DNA of 64,000 bases, taken from the NCBI RefSeq assembly GCF_019599465.1, contig NZ_RKLR01000003.1, positions 248,001 to 312,000 of the forward strand, written 5' to 3'. Made by a program: the position numbers and the translations under genes. The notes beneath the pieces are model-generated. The model had not been told where the DNA came from and did not search any database. It was given only the letters and a program-made list of their open reading frames with translations. Origin of the DNA: Haloarcula rubra (GTDB taxonomy: Archaea > Halobacteriota > Halobacteria > Halobacteriales > Haloarculaceae). Shown here piece after piece: positions 32,636-41,761 of the stretch. Each line of letters begins with the position of its first letter. Within the stretch, counting starts at the first letter, position 1.

Positions 32636-33708
32636 CCGACTCGAACACGCTACTCGTCACGTCCACGGAGGAAGGTATCGGCAAGACGGCAATCACGCTC
32701 GCGCTCGCCAAGTCGGCCCAGGAGGCCGGCAACGAGGTCGGCTACATGAAGCCGAAGGGCACGCGACTCCAGAGCGCGGTCGGCAAGACCCGCGACGAGG
32801 ACCCGATGCTGGCCCGGGAACTGCTCGGACTGGACGCCGAGGTCCACGAGATGGAGCCCATCGTCTACTCGCCGACGTTCGTGCAGGAGGCCATCCGCGG
32901 CCGCGAGGACCCCGACGAACTCCGAGGACGCGTCGTCGACAACTTCCAGGCCATCTCGGAGGGCACGGACCTGATGGTCGTCGAGGGGAGCGACCGCCTC
33001 GAGACTGGTGGTATCGTCGACCTGACCGACGCCGACATCGCGGAAGCGCTCGACGCGCGCGTCCTCCTCGTCTGTGGGTACGCGACCGTCGGTGACGCCG
33101 ACGAGGTGCTCGCCGCGGCCCGGTCGCTCGGTGACCGCCTCGGCGGCGTCCTGTTCAACGGCGTCACCGACGCCGCGATGGACGAACTCACCGACGACGT
33201 CCTGCCCTTCCTCGAAGGGCGTGGGGTCCCGGTGTTCGGGTCGCTCCCGCGCGTGCAGGAACTCGCAGGCATCACGGTCGAAGACCTCGCTCGCAGCCTC
33301 GGCGCCGACGTCCTCACCAACGAGGCGTCGACGGGCGTCCACGTCGAGCGATTCACCGTCGGTGCGATGGGCGGCAACAGCGCACTCGACCAGTTCCGGC
33401 GCACCCGCGACGCGGTGATGGTCACCGGCGGCGACCGCTCGGAGGTCCAGACGGCGGCGCTCGAAGCCTCGGGGATCAAAGCGCTCCTGTTGACCGGTGG
33501 GTTGCGCCCGGCGAGCGCCGTCCTCGGTCGGGCCGAAGACGAGAACGTCCCCATCTTGCTCGTTCAGTCCGACACGCGGACGACTATCGACCGGGTCGAG
33601 GACGTGCTTCGGTCCGGCCGAACGCGGGACGAGAGCACCGTCGAACGGATGCAGGCGCTACTGGACGACGGCGTCGACGTCCACTCGCTCCTCCAGTTAG
33701 AGGAGTAA
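32632..33708 (+). CDS. BioD-like P-loop protein with DRTGG domain (phosphotransacetylase family)
   Basis: A 358-residue protein translationally coupled (ATGA) to the ADP-forming synthetase. The N-terminal half is a dethiobiotin-synthetase-like P-loop fold (LLVTSTEEGIGKTAITLALA, YMKPKGTRLQ). The middle, about 210-310, is a DRTGG domain (VERFTVGAMGGNSALDQFRR, RSEVQTAALEASGIKALLLT). Bacterial Pta enzymes carry the same N-terminal pair ahead of their catalytic domain, which is missing here. It may sense acyl-CoA or nucleotide status and regulate its neighbour. The function in archaea is not established. Confidence 0.82.
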   Translation: MTDSNTLLVTSTEEGIGKTAITLALAKSAQEAGNEVGYMKPKGTRLQSAVGKTRDEDPMLARELLGLDAEVHEMEPIVYSPTFVQEAIRGREDPDELRGRVVDNFQAISEGTDLMVVEGSDRLETGGIVDLTDADIAEALDARVLLVCGYATVGDADEVLAAARSLGDRLGGVLFNGVTDAAMDELTDDVLPFLEGRGVPVFGSLPRVQELAGITVEDLARSLGADVLTNEASTGVHVERFTVGAMGGNSALDQFRRTRDAVMVTGGDRSEVQTAALEASGIKALLLTGGLRPASAVLGRAEDENVPILLVQSDTRTTIDRVEDVLRSGRTRDESTVERMQALLDDGVDVHSLLQLEE

Positions 33709-33827
33709 GGGGTCTCTTTCGCCTGCGGTTCCAAACCTCGATACCCGGGCCTTTGGATGCTCAGTTTGCATATCTCCAGTCGAAACGCACCTCGGGATTT
33801 TTCAATGTCTGACGCCATAGTGAAAGT

Positions 33828-33843
33828 GGAGCCGAGAGGCTCC
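33828..33843. terminator. Small hairpin between convergent genes
   Basis: GGAGCC (33828-33833) and GGCTCC (33838-33843) pair around a GAGA loop, within the 197-base gap between the convergent DRTGG and bioD genes. It may serve as terminator for either. A T-rich stretch (33798-33804) lies before it. Confidence 0.35.
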
Positions 33844-33905
33844 GTAGTGTCACACGCTCGGGGACCCCCTTTCCCCGATTCGACGCCTTTGTGCGAGCGT
33901 CGGCG

Positions 33906-34595
33906 TCAGAACTCCCCTACTGCCGAGAGCGCCGTGGGCGGGAGGTGCTCGCGGACGCCGCTCACTGCCTCTGACGGCGCCGCGAGGTCGAGCGGCGGGA
34001 GCGTCCACACCGGGGCGTCCGTCATCCCTTCCAACACGTCGGGGTTCGTCCGCTCGGCGACGGTCGCGCCCTGGTACTCGTTGAGGACGATGCCGTGGAC
34101 CGGAACCCCGTTCGCGCGCAACGCGTCGACGGTCAACCCGGTGTGGTTCAGCGTGCCCAGACCCGACCGGGCGACGACGAGGGCCGGCAGGCCGAGGTCC
34201 GCGACGAGGTCCAGTACCTCCTCGCCGTCGGCCAACGGGACTCGCAGGCCGCCGATACCCTCGACGACCCCGACGTCGTGGGCCGCGACCGCCGCTCGAA
34301 CGCCGGAGCGAATCTCGTCGTACGAGAGGTCGGCGTCGGCCACGTCCGCGGCGACCTCTGGTGCCAGAGCCGGTTCGAGTCGGCGGAGACAGGTGGCCGC
34401 CGCGTCCGTGCCACACGCGTCGGCGACGAAGGCGGCGTCGTCGTCCGGCGGATAGCCCGTCTGACACGGCTTGACCGCGACGGCGTCCCGGCCGCGGGCA
34501 CGGAGCCAGCCGGTCAGGCCAGCGGTGACGACAGTCTTGCCGACGCCGGTGCCAGTGCCGACGACGAACAGCCCTCGTGAGTCCGCGTCCGTCAC
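33906..34595 (-). CDS. bioD: Dethiobiotin synthetase BioD (GTG start)
   Basis: A 229-residue ATP-dependent carboxylase that closes the ureido ring of dethiobiotin from diaminopelargonate. The P-loop GTGTGVGKT is at 13-21, the substrate-binding AVKPCQTGYP follows, and VVEGIGGLRVPLADGEEVLD is the second conserved block. The start is GTG at 34595, overlapping the bioF stop as GTGA, which couples the two genes. No ATG lies nearby in frame with a normal N-terminus. Confidence 0.92.
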   Translation of the reverse strand: MTDADSRGLFVVGTGTGVGKTVVTAGLTGWLRARGRDAVAVKPCQTGYPPDDDAAFVADACGTDAAATCLRRLEPALAPEVAADVADADLSYDEIRSGVRAAVAAHDVGVVEGIGGLRVPLADGEEVLDLVADLGLPALVVARSGLGTLNHTGLTVDALRANGVPVHGIVLNEYQGATVAERTNPDVLEGMTDAPVWTLPPLDLAAPSEAVSGVREHLPPTALSAVGEF

Positions 34596-35791
34596 AGCAG
34601 ACCGACCTCCTCGCCGGCCGTCTCGAAGGCGTCGAGACACTGCCTGAGGTCGGCGTCCGTGTGTGTCGCCATCGGCGCGACGCGGAGACGGGAGGTACCC
34701 TCCGGTACCGTCGGCGGGCGGATGGCCGGAGCGACCACCCCGTGGTCGCGGAGTCGCTCGTCGAGTTCGAGTGCGTCCGCCCGGTCGCCCACCAGCACCG
34801 GCAGGATGTGCGTCTCGCCCAACACCTCGTAGCCCATCCCCTCGAGGCCGTCTCTGAGCGTCGCGACGTTCGCCCACAGTCTGTCGGGGTGGTCGGTCTC
34901 GCGGGCGATTCGGAGTGCCTCGCGGGCCGCGGCGGCCGCCGGCGGTGCCAGTCCCGTCGAGAAGACGAACGAGCGGGCGGCGTTCGACAGGTACTCGACC
35001 AGCGTCTCGTCGCCGGCGACGTAGCCGCCCTGACTCGCCAGCGCCTTCGAGAGCGTTCCGAGTTGGACGTCGACGCGGTCGCTGAGGGCCTCGCGCTGGA
35101 CGACGCCGCCGCCGTCGCCGAACAGGCCGGTGGCGTGGGCCTCGTCGACCATCAGCCACGCGCCGTACTCCTCGGTGGCGTCACAGAGCGCCGCGAGTGG
35201 CGCGACGTCCCCGTCCATCGAGAACACGGAGTCGGTGACCACCAGCCACTGTTCGCCGTCGCCGGTCGTCGACGCTCGCTCGGCCATCTTCGCTCGCAGG
35301 TCGTCCGGGTCACAGTGGTCGTAGACGACCGTCTCGCTCGCGCCGACCCGACAGCCGTCGATGATGGAGGCGTGGTTGAGTTCGTCGGAGAAGACGACGT
35401 CTGGGGAGAGGGCGTCGATGGTCCCGACGTTGGCGGCGTAGCCCGACGAGAAGACGAGTGCTCGCTCGGCCTCCTTGCAGTCCGCGAGGTCACGTTCGAG
35501 GGCACGGTGGAGGCGCGTGTCCCCAGTGACCAGTCGGGACGCCCCCGCACCGGTGCCGACCGTTCGGGCACCCTGCTCGGCGGCGCGCTGGACTCGTCCG
35601 TCGTCGGCCAGTCCGAGGTAGTTGTTCGCCGCGAAGACGACCATCTCCTCGCCGAAGTCGGCCGCGCCGCCCTTCGGGTCATCGGCGAAGCGCGTGCGTC
35701 TGGCGACTCGTTCCGTCACGTCGAGGTGGCGGCGCAGGTCCCGACGTTCCCGTTCACGGAGGCGGTCGTCGAGGTCGAACCCGTGGGTCAT
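34592..35791 (-). CDS. bioF: 8-amino-7-oxononanoate synthase BioF
   Basis: A 399-residue PLP enzyme that joins a pimeloyl thioester with alanine. The FAANNYLGLADD start, GTGAGASRLVTGD, HASIIDG, VDEAHATGLFGDGG and the PLP lysine Lys249 in LGTLSKALASQGGY are all present. The start MTHGFDLDDRLRER at 35791 was chosen over a far upstream frame. The gene is divergent from the aminotransferase at 35903, with a 111-base shared promoter region. Confidence 0.93.
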   Translation of the reverse strand: MTHGFDLDDRLRERERRDLRRHLDVTERVARRTRFADDPKGGAADFGEEMVVFAANNYLGLADDGRVQRAAEQGARTVGTGAGASRLVTGDTRLHRALERDLADCKEAERALVFSSGYAANVGTIDALSPDVVFSDELNHASIIDGCRVGASETVVYDHCDPDDLRAKMAERASTTGDGEQWLVVTDSVFSMDGDVAPLAALCDATEEYGAWLMVDEAHATGLFGDGGGVVQREALSDRVDVQLGTLSKALASQGGYVAGDETLVEYLSNAARSFVFSTGLAPPAAAAAREALRIARETDHPDRLWANVATLRDGLEGMGYEVLGETHILPVLVGDRADALELDERLRDHGVVAPAIRPPTVPEGTSRLRVAPMATHTDADLRQCLDAFETAGEEVGLL

Positions 35792-35902
35792 CGTTCGGTG
35801 GGTGGTGCCAGCGGCCCTTAGCGGTTGGTGATGGGCGTGGCCTCGGTGCCGTGTACCGGTCAGCGGACTTACCTTTACTACCTCACCACGTGTATAGTCA
35901 AC

Positions 35903-37219
35903 ATGGACCGGGACAGCGCCGAACCGAGCGTGGACCAGTTCCCCGGCACGCGGGCCCGAGAACGCGTCGCCCACCACCACGAGGTGGCCGCGCCGGCCAC
36001 GCACGTCTACGACTTCGTCTGGGACGTCACCGCCGACGCTCGCGGGCCGTACTGCCGGGACGTCGACGGGAACGTACTGCTCGACTTCACCTCGCACGTC
36101 GCCGGCGCACCGCTGGGCTACAACAACCCCCACCTACTGGACCGCCTCGACGAGTTCGACGTCGTCGACCCGACGAAGTTCGCGGGACAGGACTTCTACG
36201 CGAGTACGGGGGACCTGCCCGGCCCGACCGAACTGATGCACCGCCTCGTCGACGTGAGCCCCGACGGACTGGATACGGTCTTCCTCTCGAACTCGGGGGC
36301 CGAGGCCGTCGAGAACGCCATCAAGGTCTGCTACGACTACCGCGACGGCGCGAAGTACGGCCTCACCTTCGAGGGCGCGTTCCACGGTCGGACGCTGGGT
36401 GCGCTCTCGCTCAACCGCTCGAAGGCAGTCCACCGACGGGACTTCCCCGAGATAGCCGGGGTCACCTCCCTCCCGTACTGTGACGACCGGACCTGCGACC
36501 CGTCGTCCTGTCGGTGTGGGTACTTTCCGGACGGTGAACCGTCGCAACTCCAGCGCAAACTCGACGACGGCGGGAACGTCGACCCCGACGAGGTGGCCTA
36601 CGTCATCCTCGAACCGGTGCAGGGCGAGGGCGGGTACCGGATTCCGAGCGAGGCGTTCGTGGACGACGTGGCCGCCGTCTGCTCGGAGTACGATGTCCCG
36701 CTGATTGCCGACGAGATTCAGTCCGGCGTCGGCCGAACGGGGGAGTGGTGGGGTTCGGACCACTACAGCATCGAACCGGACGTCCTCGCCGTCGGGAAGG
36801 GGCTCCGAGTGGGTGCCACGGTGGGCCGAGCAGAGTTGTTCCCCGACGAGGAGGGTCGACTCTCCTCGACGTGGGGGTCCGGCGACCTGCTGTCCTCGCT
36901 TGTGGGGACGCTCACAATCGACGTCGTCGAAGACCGGGACTTGCGCGACAACGCCGTCCAGCGAGGGGACGAGTTGGCGGACCAGCTGGCGGAGATACCG
37001 CTGGACGGGCGGACGGACGTGCGGAATCTCGGTCTGATGGTCGCCGTCGAGTTCGAGACGAAGGCCAGACGGGACGAGATGGTCGACCAGTGTCTACAGG
37101 AGGGGTTACTGACACTCGCCTGCGGGCACCGGACCGTCAGGCTACTGCCACCGCTGGACGTCCGAGAACGGGAGATTCGACAGGCCGTCGACGCCGTTCG
37201 ACTGGCCGGCAGTCGATAG
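35903..37219 (+). CDS. Class III PLP aminotransferase with a Cys-rich insert
   Basis: A 438-residue omega-aminotransferase. SNSGAEAVENAIK, FEGAFHGRTLGALSL, ILEPVQGEGGYRIP, ADEIQSGVGRTG and PLP-binding Lys299 in VGKGLRVG define the family. Residues 193-205 carry four cysteines spaced C-x4-C-x4-C-x-C, which could bind a metal. It lies head-to-head with bioF, so a BioA-like step (8-amino-7-oxononanoate to diaminopelargonate) is possible, but the N-terminal region does not look like BioA and the sequence is nearer 4-aminobutyrate or lysine aminotransferases. An upstream in-frame ATG at 35825 is rejected. Confidence 0.85.
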   Translation: MDRDSAEPSVDQFPGTRARERVAHHHEVAAPATHVYDFVWDVTADARGPYCRDVDGNVLLDFTSHVAGAPLGYNNPHLLDRLDEFDVVDPTKFAGQDFYASTGDLPGPTELMHRLVDVSPDGLDTVFLSNSGAEAVENAIKVCYDYRDGAKYGLTFEGAFHGRTLGALSLNRSKAVHRRDFPEIAGVTSLPYCDDRTCDPSSCRCGYFPDGEPSQLQRKLDDGGNVDPDEVAYVILEPVQGEGGYRIPSEAFVDDVAAVCSEYDVPLIADEIQSGVGRTGEWWGSDHYSIEPDVLAVGKGLRVGATVGRAELFPDEEGRLSSTWGSGDLLSSLVGTLTIDVVEDRDLRDNAVQRGDELADQLAEIPLDGRTDVRNLGLMVAVEFETKARRDEMVDQCLQEGLLTLACGHRTVRLLPPLDVREREIRQAVDAVRLAGSR

Positions 37220-37242
37220 GTCGAGACGGGCGAGAGTGGGCG

Positions 37243-38307
37243 TCAGAACCCGGGCATCAGGTCCGCGGGGCCGAAGACGCCGTAGTGGCCCGCCCGGTTG
37301 TTCCGGACGCCGGCTTTCAGGTAGCCTAGCGCCGGGCCGTTGACGTTCGCCTCCATACTCGTCACGTCGTCTAGCTGGAAGGTGTTCGTGCCCGTCTCGC
37401 CGTCGAAGGTCGTGCCCGTCACCGAGACGGTCGTCGTCGTCGGCTTCTCGTCCGAGCGGACGTCCAGCACGCCGCCGACGTGGACGTCCTCGGCGTCACA
37501 GATGCCCGCTCGTTCGAGGAGGACGTCGTCGGCGTGTTCCATGTCGTTGAACTCCAGCACGCCGTCGTGGTCGTCGATGAGTTCCTCTATCTCTGCCTCG
37601 CTCATCTCGCGGGCCGTCTCGATGTCGTAGCCGTCGAGGTGGGCGATGTCCTCGCGGACGGTGCCGCGGTTGTCCTCGTACCCGCTCTTGAGGCCGACGC
37701 CCCACCAGATTTCGACCTCCTCGACCTCGACGAACGACTGGGCGGCCAGCGCGGCCGCGCCGGTCAGGAACCCGGGCGTCGCGCCGGCGCCGCAGACGAA
37801 CGTGATACCCGACTCCTTCAGAGTCTCCTCCCGGTCGTCCAGCATCCCGATGACCCGCGAGCGCTTGAGCACGTCGACGAGGACGCCCTCGTAGTCGGCC
37901 TCGGCGAACCGCTCGGCGACCCGCGGGATGAAGTCGTGTTCGAGGTTCGGGAGCGCGACGAGGACGGCGTCGATGGCGTCGCTCTCCGCGATGACGTCGT
38001 CGATGGGCGTCTCCGTCGGTCGGCCCTGGTCGCTGGCGACGACGCCGGCCTGTTCGCCGTGCTGTTTGACGCCCTCGGGTGCGGCGGCCGCCCCACCGTC
38101 GGTCGCAACGTCGTCCGCTGGGCCACTGGCAATATTCCCTTCAGTGGCGTCCAGCAGTTCCTCGACGTCGAGACCGCCGTGGTCGACGGCGACGCCGTTG
38201 CGGTCACACGCCGCGACGGCGGTCAGACCGTCCTTGTGCTGGGAGACTTCGAGTGTTCGTCGACCGATACCGCCCGTGCCAAGTACTGCGAAACGTACGT
38301 CGTCCAT
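37243..38307 (-). CDS. bioU: Saccharopine-dehydrogenase-like oxidoreductase, probable BioU
   Basis: A 354-residue protein with a Rossmann start (VRFAVLGTGGIGRRTLEVSQ), a polar insert at about 58-98, and a core with VLVDVLKRSRVIGMLDD. It starts two bases after the bioB stop, so the two form an operon. In cyanobacteria BioU, a relative of saccharopine dehydrogenase, replaces BioA and uses an active-site lysine as amino donor. Lys148 in DVLKRS is the best candidate here, which I infer without an alignment. If it is not BioU, it is an unassigned oxidoreductase tied to biotin synthesis. Confidence 0.6.
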   Translation of the reverse strand: MDDVRFAVLGTGGIGRRTLEVSQHKDGLTAVAACDRNGVAVDHGGLDVEELLDATEGNIASGPADDVATDGGAAAAPEGVKQHGEQAGVVASDQGRPTETPIDDVIAESDAIDAVLVALPNLEHDFIPRVAERFAEADYEGVLVDVLKRSRVIGMLDDREETLKESGITFVCGAGATPGFLTGAAALAAQSFVEVEEVEIWWGVGLKSGYEDNRGTVREDIAHLDGYDIETAREMSEAEIEELIDDHDGVLEFNDMEHADDVLLERAGICDAEDVHVGGVLDVRSDEKPTTTTVSVTGTTFDGETGTNTFQLDDVTSMEANVNGPALGYLKAGVRNNRAGHYGVFGPADLMPGF

Positions 38308-38309
38308 GG

Positions 38310-39425
38310 TCAGTCGTCTGATTGAAGTTCCGATTTGCTCTGTGCGGTGCCTGCCGCCGTCTCGGGGTCGGTCGCGTCGTCGGCGCGTGTCTTGACCTCC
38401 TCCGGGTCGAACGTGTTGGCCTCGGTATTCGGTTCGAGACCCGCCTCTTCGACGATTTCGAGGTCGTCGGCCGCCGACTGGCCCTCGGTGGTGAGGTAGT
38501 CGCCCGTGAGGATGCCGTCCGCGCCAGCCTCCAGTGCGGCCACCTGTCCGTCCGTGTCGAGGTTCACCTCGCGTCCGCCGGTCAGGCGCACGCGGGCCTC
38601 CGGGTGGAGCAGGCGGTACACCGCGATGGTCTTGACGACCTCCTCAGTGGTGATGTCGGGGAGGCCGCGCTCGGCCATCGGCGTCCCTTCGACCGGGTTG
38701 AGGATGTTGACCGGGAGCGAGGAGATACCGATGTCCTGCAGGGCCATCGCCGCGTCGACGCGGTCGGTGGGCGTCTCGCCCATGCCGAGGATGACGCCGG
38801 CACAGAGGTCCATACCGGCCTCCTTCGCTACCTCCAGCGTCTCGACGCGGTCCTCGAAGGAGTGCGTCTGGACGATTTCGGGGAAGTAGCGCGGCGACGT
38901 CTCGATGTTGTGGTTGTAGTGGTTCAGCCCCTCCTCGGCGAGGATGGCAGCCTCCTCGTCCGTGAGGATGCCGAGGCTGGCGTCCACTTCCACGTCCGTC
39001 TCGTCGCGTACGAGACGGATGGCTTCCAGTACCTCCGCCCACTCGTCGGGTCGCTGTTCCTTCGAGACGCCCTTCTCGGCGACGACGATGCCGAAGCGCT
39101 GGGCACCGTCTCGCTCGGCGCGCTTCGCGGCCTCCAGAATCTTTTCCGGACCGAGGAAGCCGTAGTTGTCGATGCCGGTGTCGAAGTGGACCGACTGGGC
39201 ACAGAACCCACAGTCCTCCGCGCAGTTACCGGCCTTGGCGTTCACGATGGAACACGCGTCGACGGTGCCGTCCCCGAGTTGCGTGCGGACGTAGTCGGCC
39301 CCGGCCGCCAGAGCGTCGACTGGCTGTGCGACGAGCGCCAGTCCGTCCCTGCGGTCGAGGCGTTCGCCGTCCAACACGCGTGCGACGGCGTCGTCTACCG
39401 TGCGGTTGCCCGTCTCGTAAACCAC
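38310..39425 (-). CDS. bioB: Biotin synthase BioB
   Basis: A 371-residue radical-SAM enzyme that inserts sulfur into dethiobiotin. The cluster motif C-x3-C-x2-C is at Cys68, Cys72 and Cys75 (AKAGNCAEDCGFCAQS). YNHNIETSPRYFPEI, CAGVILGMGET and NLDTDGQVAALEAGADGILT are typical. The C-terminal 35 residues beyond the barrel are acidic and probably disordered. It leads the bioB-bioU pair, upstream of which lies an AT-rich promoter (about 39450-39460). Confidence 0.94.
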   Translation of the reverse strand: MVYETGNRTVDDAVARVLDGERLDRRDGLALVAQPVDALAAGADYVRTQLGDGTVDACSIVNAKAGNCAEDCGFCAQSVHFDTGIDNYGFLGPEKILEAAKRAERDGAQRFGIVVAEKGVSKEQRPDEWAEVLEAIRLVRDETDVEVDASLGILTDEEAAILAEEGLNHYNHNIETSPRYFPEIVQTHSFEDRVETLEVAKEAGMDLCAGVILGMGETPTDRVDAAMALQDIGISSLPVNILNPVEGTPMAERGLPDITTEEVVKTIAVYRLLHPEARVRLTGGREVNLDTDGQVAALEAGADGILTGDYLTTEGQSAADDLEIVEEAGLEPNTEANTFDPEEVKTRADDATDPETAAGTAQSKSELQSDD

Positions 39426-39491
39426 ACGCCCAACGACAGTTGACGAGTGAATAAAACTTCGGGTGGCCGCGACTGCTCGCGTCGGCGCTGG

Positions 39492-40364
39492 TCACTCCCG
39501 ACGCACTTCGGTGTGTGATGGGCCACTACGGACGACGTGGCCGTACTTCAGGAGCGCGACGAACACGACGCCGCCGATGATGTTGCCGACAGTCGAGAAC
39601 GCGAGGAACTCGGCGTAGTCTGCGACTCCGATACCGGGGGAGACGACGACGCCCGCGACGACCTCGACGGTGCCGGCGATGCAGTGTGGCAGGTGGGCGA
39701 AGCCGATGGCCGCGGTGATGAGCCAGACGACTGCCATCCGCGAGAGCGTGCTGTCGGCCGCGGCGACGAGCCACGAGAGCAGGCCCATCAGCCATCCGGC
39801 CATGATTCCGGCGCCGACCAACGCCGCCGGCGACTGCTCGGTGTACGTCGTCGCCAGTTCGACGAAGGTGGAGGGTTCGACGACCCCCACCGCCGGGGCG
39901 ACGACGACGGCGAACCACGCGAAGAACACGGCCCCGACGACGTTCGACACGTAGACGGTGCCCCAGAGTCGTCCGAGTCGAGCGACCCCGGCCTGATTGT
40001 CCAGCACCGGGAGCACCGCGAGCGTCGTGTGCTCGGTGAACAGTTCCGAGCGGCCGAGGACCACGAGGATGAATCCGACGCCGTACGCGATGCCGAGCAG
40101 GATTTCTTTGGGGAGGTGTGCGGTACCCGAGACGCCGGCGGACGTGAGGACGACGGCCATCAACAGGGGTCCGAACCCGATGTCGAGACCCGCAGACAGC
40201 GCCGAGAGCGAGAGGCCGGTGAGCGGGCGGCGGAGTTCGCTCAATCCCCGCTCTATCTGGATGTCGAGGATGTTCTCCGTCGGCATCTGCTCCTCGTCGC
40301 CCGTCTCGGCGCTCTCCCCGGACATGTACGCCGTCGTTCGGCCGACGCACTCTTCATTGGTCAC
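39492..40364 (-). CDS. Formate/nitrite transporter (FNT) family channel
   Basis: A 290-residue membrane protein with about six hydrophobic helices and the FNT landmark regions GLSLSALSAGLDIGFGPLLM, GFILVVLGRSELFTEHTTLA and HCIAGTVEVVAGVVV. The variant without the usual formate-channel histidine context resembles the YfdC-type branch, whose substrate is not known. The N-terminus before about residue 35 is polar; a second ATG at 40325 is equally possible. It stands alone between bioB and panB. Confidence 0.8.
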   Translation of the reverse strand: MTNEECVGRTTAYMSGESAETGDEEQMPTENILDIQIERGLSELRRPLTGLSLSALSAGLDIGFGPLLMAVVLTSAGVSGTAHLPKEILLGIAYGVGFILVVLGRSELFTEHTTLAVLPVLDNQAGVARLGRLWGTVYVSNVVGAVFFAWFAVVVAPAVGVVEPSTFVELATTYTEQSPAALVGAGIMAGWLMGLLSWLVAAADSTLSRMAVVWLITAAIGFAHLPHCIAGTVEVVAGVVVSPGIGVADYAEFLAFSTVGNIIGGVVFVALLKYGHVVRSGPSHTEVRRE

Positions 40365-40428
40365 ACGCTAACCGCCGATAATTCCCGATTATCCGGCGAC
40401 CCGGTGCGCTCTCGGCCCCAGAGTCCGG

Positions 40429-41238
40429 TCAGTACAGGTCGTCCAGTTCCTCGCTACTGCTCGCGTGCTCCTCGGCCGGGAACGCACCCGACTCCACGGC
40501 GTCGACGTAGTCGCTGATGGCGTCGTGCATCTCGGTGCGAACGTCACCGAACTGGTCGGCGAACGGCGGACTCGACTCGGCCAGTCCGACGACGTCGGTG
40601 AACACGAGCACCTGCCCGTCGCACTCGCCGCCGGCGCCGATGCCGATGGTCGGGATATCGATGGCCTCGGTGACCTGCGCGGCGAGGTTCGACGGGACGT
40701 GTTCGAGGACGAGGGCGAACGCGCCGGCGTCCTCGTGTGCCCGTGCGAGTTCGAGAATCTCCGCGGCCTCCTCGCGGTCGGACGCCTGCTGGGTGTACCC
40801 CGTCTGGTTGACGCTCTGGGGTGTCAGGCCGAGGTGAGCCATCACCGGGATACCGAGGTCCGAGAGCCGTTCGGTCAGGTCAAGCGTGTGGGGCCCGGAT
40901 TCGAGTTTGACGGCGTTTGCTCCGGCCTCCTTGAGCATCCGACCGCAGTTCTGCACACTCTCTCCCTCGTCGGCGCCGAACGAGAGGAACGGCATGTCGG
41001 CGACGACCAGCGTCTCGTCGGTGCCACGGGCGACGGCCGCGACCCGTGAGGCCATCTCGTCGAGCGTGACCGGGAGCGTGTCGTCGTGGCCGAGGACGGC
41101 GTTGCCCATGCTGTCGCCGACGAGGAGGACGTCGACGCCCGCGTCCTCCGCGATACCCGCCGTCACGGCGTCGTAGGCGGTCAGCATCGTTATCTGTTCG
41201 TCCCCTGCCATCGCTTGCAGGTCCCGGACGGTAGTCAT
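40429..41238 (-). CDS. panB: 3-methyl-2-oxobutanoate hydroxymethyltransferase PanB
   Basis: A 269-residue enzyme that adds a hydroxymethyl group from methylene-tetrahydropterin to 2-ketoisovalerate, toward pantothenate and CoA. Conserved blocks are ITMLTAYDAVTAGIAEDAGV, LLVGDSMGNAVLGHDDTLPV, VKLESGP, VMAHLGLTPQSVNQ and PTIGIGAGGECDGQVLVFTD. The start MTTVRDLQAM at 41238 matches family length, so the longer upstream frame is discarded. It is the first gene of no obvious operon. Confidence 0.93.
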   Translation of the reverse strand: MTTVRDLQAMAGDEQITMLTAYDAVTAGIAEDAGVDVLLVGDSMGNAVLGHDDTLPVTLDEMASRVAAVARGTDETLVVADMPFLSFGADEGESVQNCGRMLKEAGANAVKLESGPHTLDLTERLSDLGIPVMAHLGLTPQSVNQTGYTQQASDREEAAEILELARAHEDAGAFALVLEHVPSNLAAQVTEAIDIPTIGIGAGGECDGQVLVFTDVVGLAESSPPFADQFGDVRTEMHDAISDYVDAVESGAFPAEEHASSSEELDDLY

Positions 41239-41278
41239 GTCCGAGGGCGGGCGCGCCGCGCTATTACGTGTTCGGGTC

Positions 41279-41761
41279 TCACAGCGGGCGGGCGACCATC
41301 TCGCCCCACGGTTCGAACCCCCAGCGGTCGTAGAACGCTCTCGCTCGCTCGTTGGACGGGTCGACGTCGAGGACCAGACGGTCCAGTGGGAGCGACTGGT
41401 CGCGGGCCACCCGCAGGGCCGCCTCCAGCAGGTCGTCGGCCACGTCGGTCCCGCGGTGGGACTCGGCGACGAACAGTTCGTTGAGGACGGCGGCGTCCCA
41501 GACGTGGGCCATCGACTCGGGGAGGACGAAGACGTAACCGACCACCTCGTCGTCGTCCGTAGCCACCTGTACGGTCCGCTCGTCCTCGCCGACACAGCGG
41601 TCGACCCACTGCAGGTACGACTCGCGGTAGTCCGCGTCGAGTTTCTCTCGGTACCGGTGGGCCTTCTCGTCGTCCCCGGTTCCGGTCCCCAGTTCGAGTT
41701 CGAACGCCTGCTTGCACTCCCACAGGGCCGCCGCGTCGCCCGCCTCGTACGGCCGTATCAT
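41279..41761 (-). CDS. GNAT family N-acetyltransferase
   Basis: A 160-residue GNAT fold. The acetyl-CoA-binding segment is LNELFVAESHRGTDVADDLL, with a variant RGTDVA in place of the common Q/RxxGxG/A, and ARAFYDRWGFEP closes the domain. The acceptor is unknown. It overlaps the upstream 70-residue gene by four bases (ATGA), indicating coupling. Confidence 0.85.
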   Translation of the reverse strand: MIRPYEAGDAAALWECKQAFELELGTGTGDDEKAHRYREKLDADYRESYLQWVDRCVGEDERTVQVATDDDEVVGYVFVLPESMAHVWDAAVLNELFVAESHRGTDVADDLLEAALRVARDQSLPLDRLVLDVDPSNERARAFYDRWGFEPWGEMVARPL

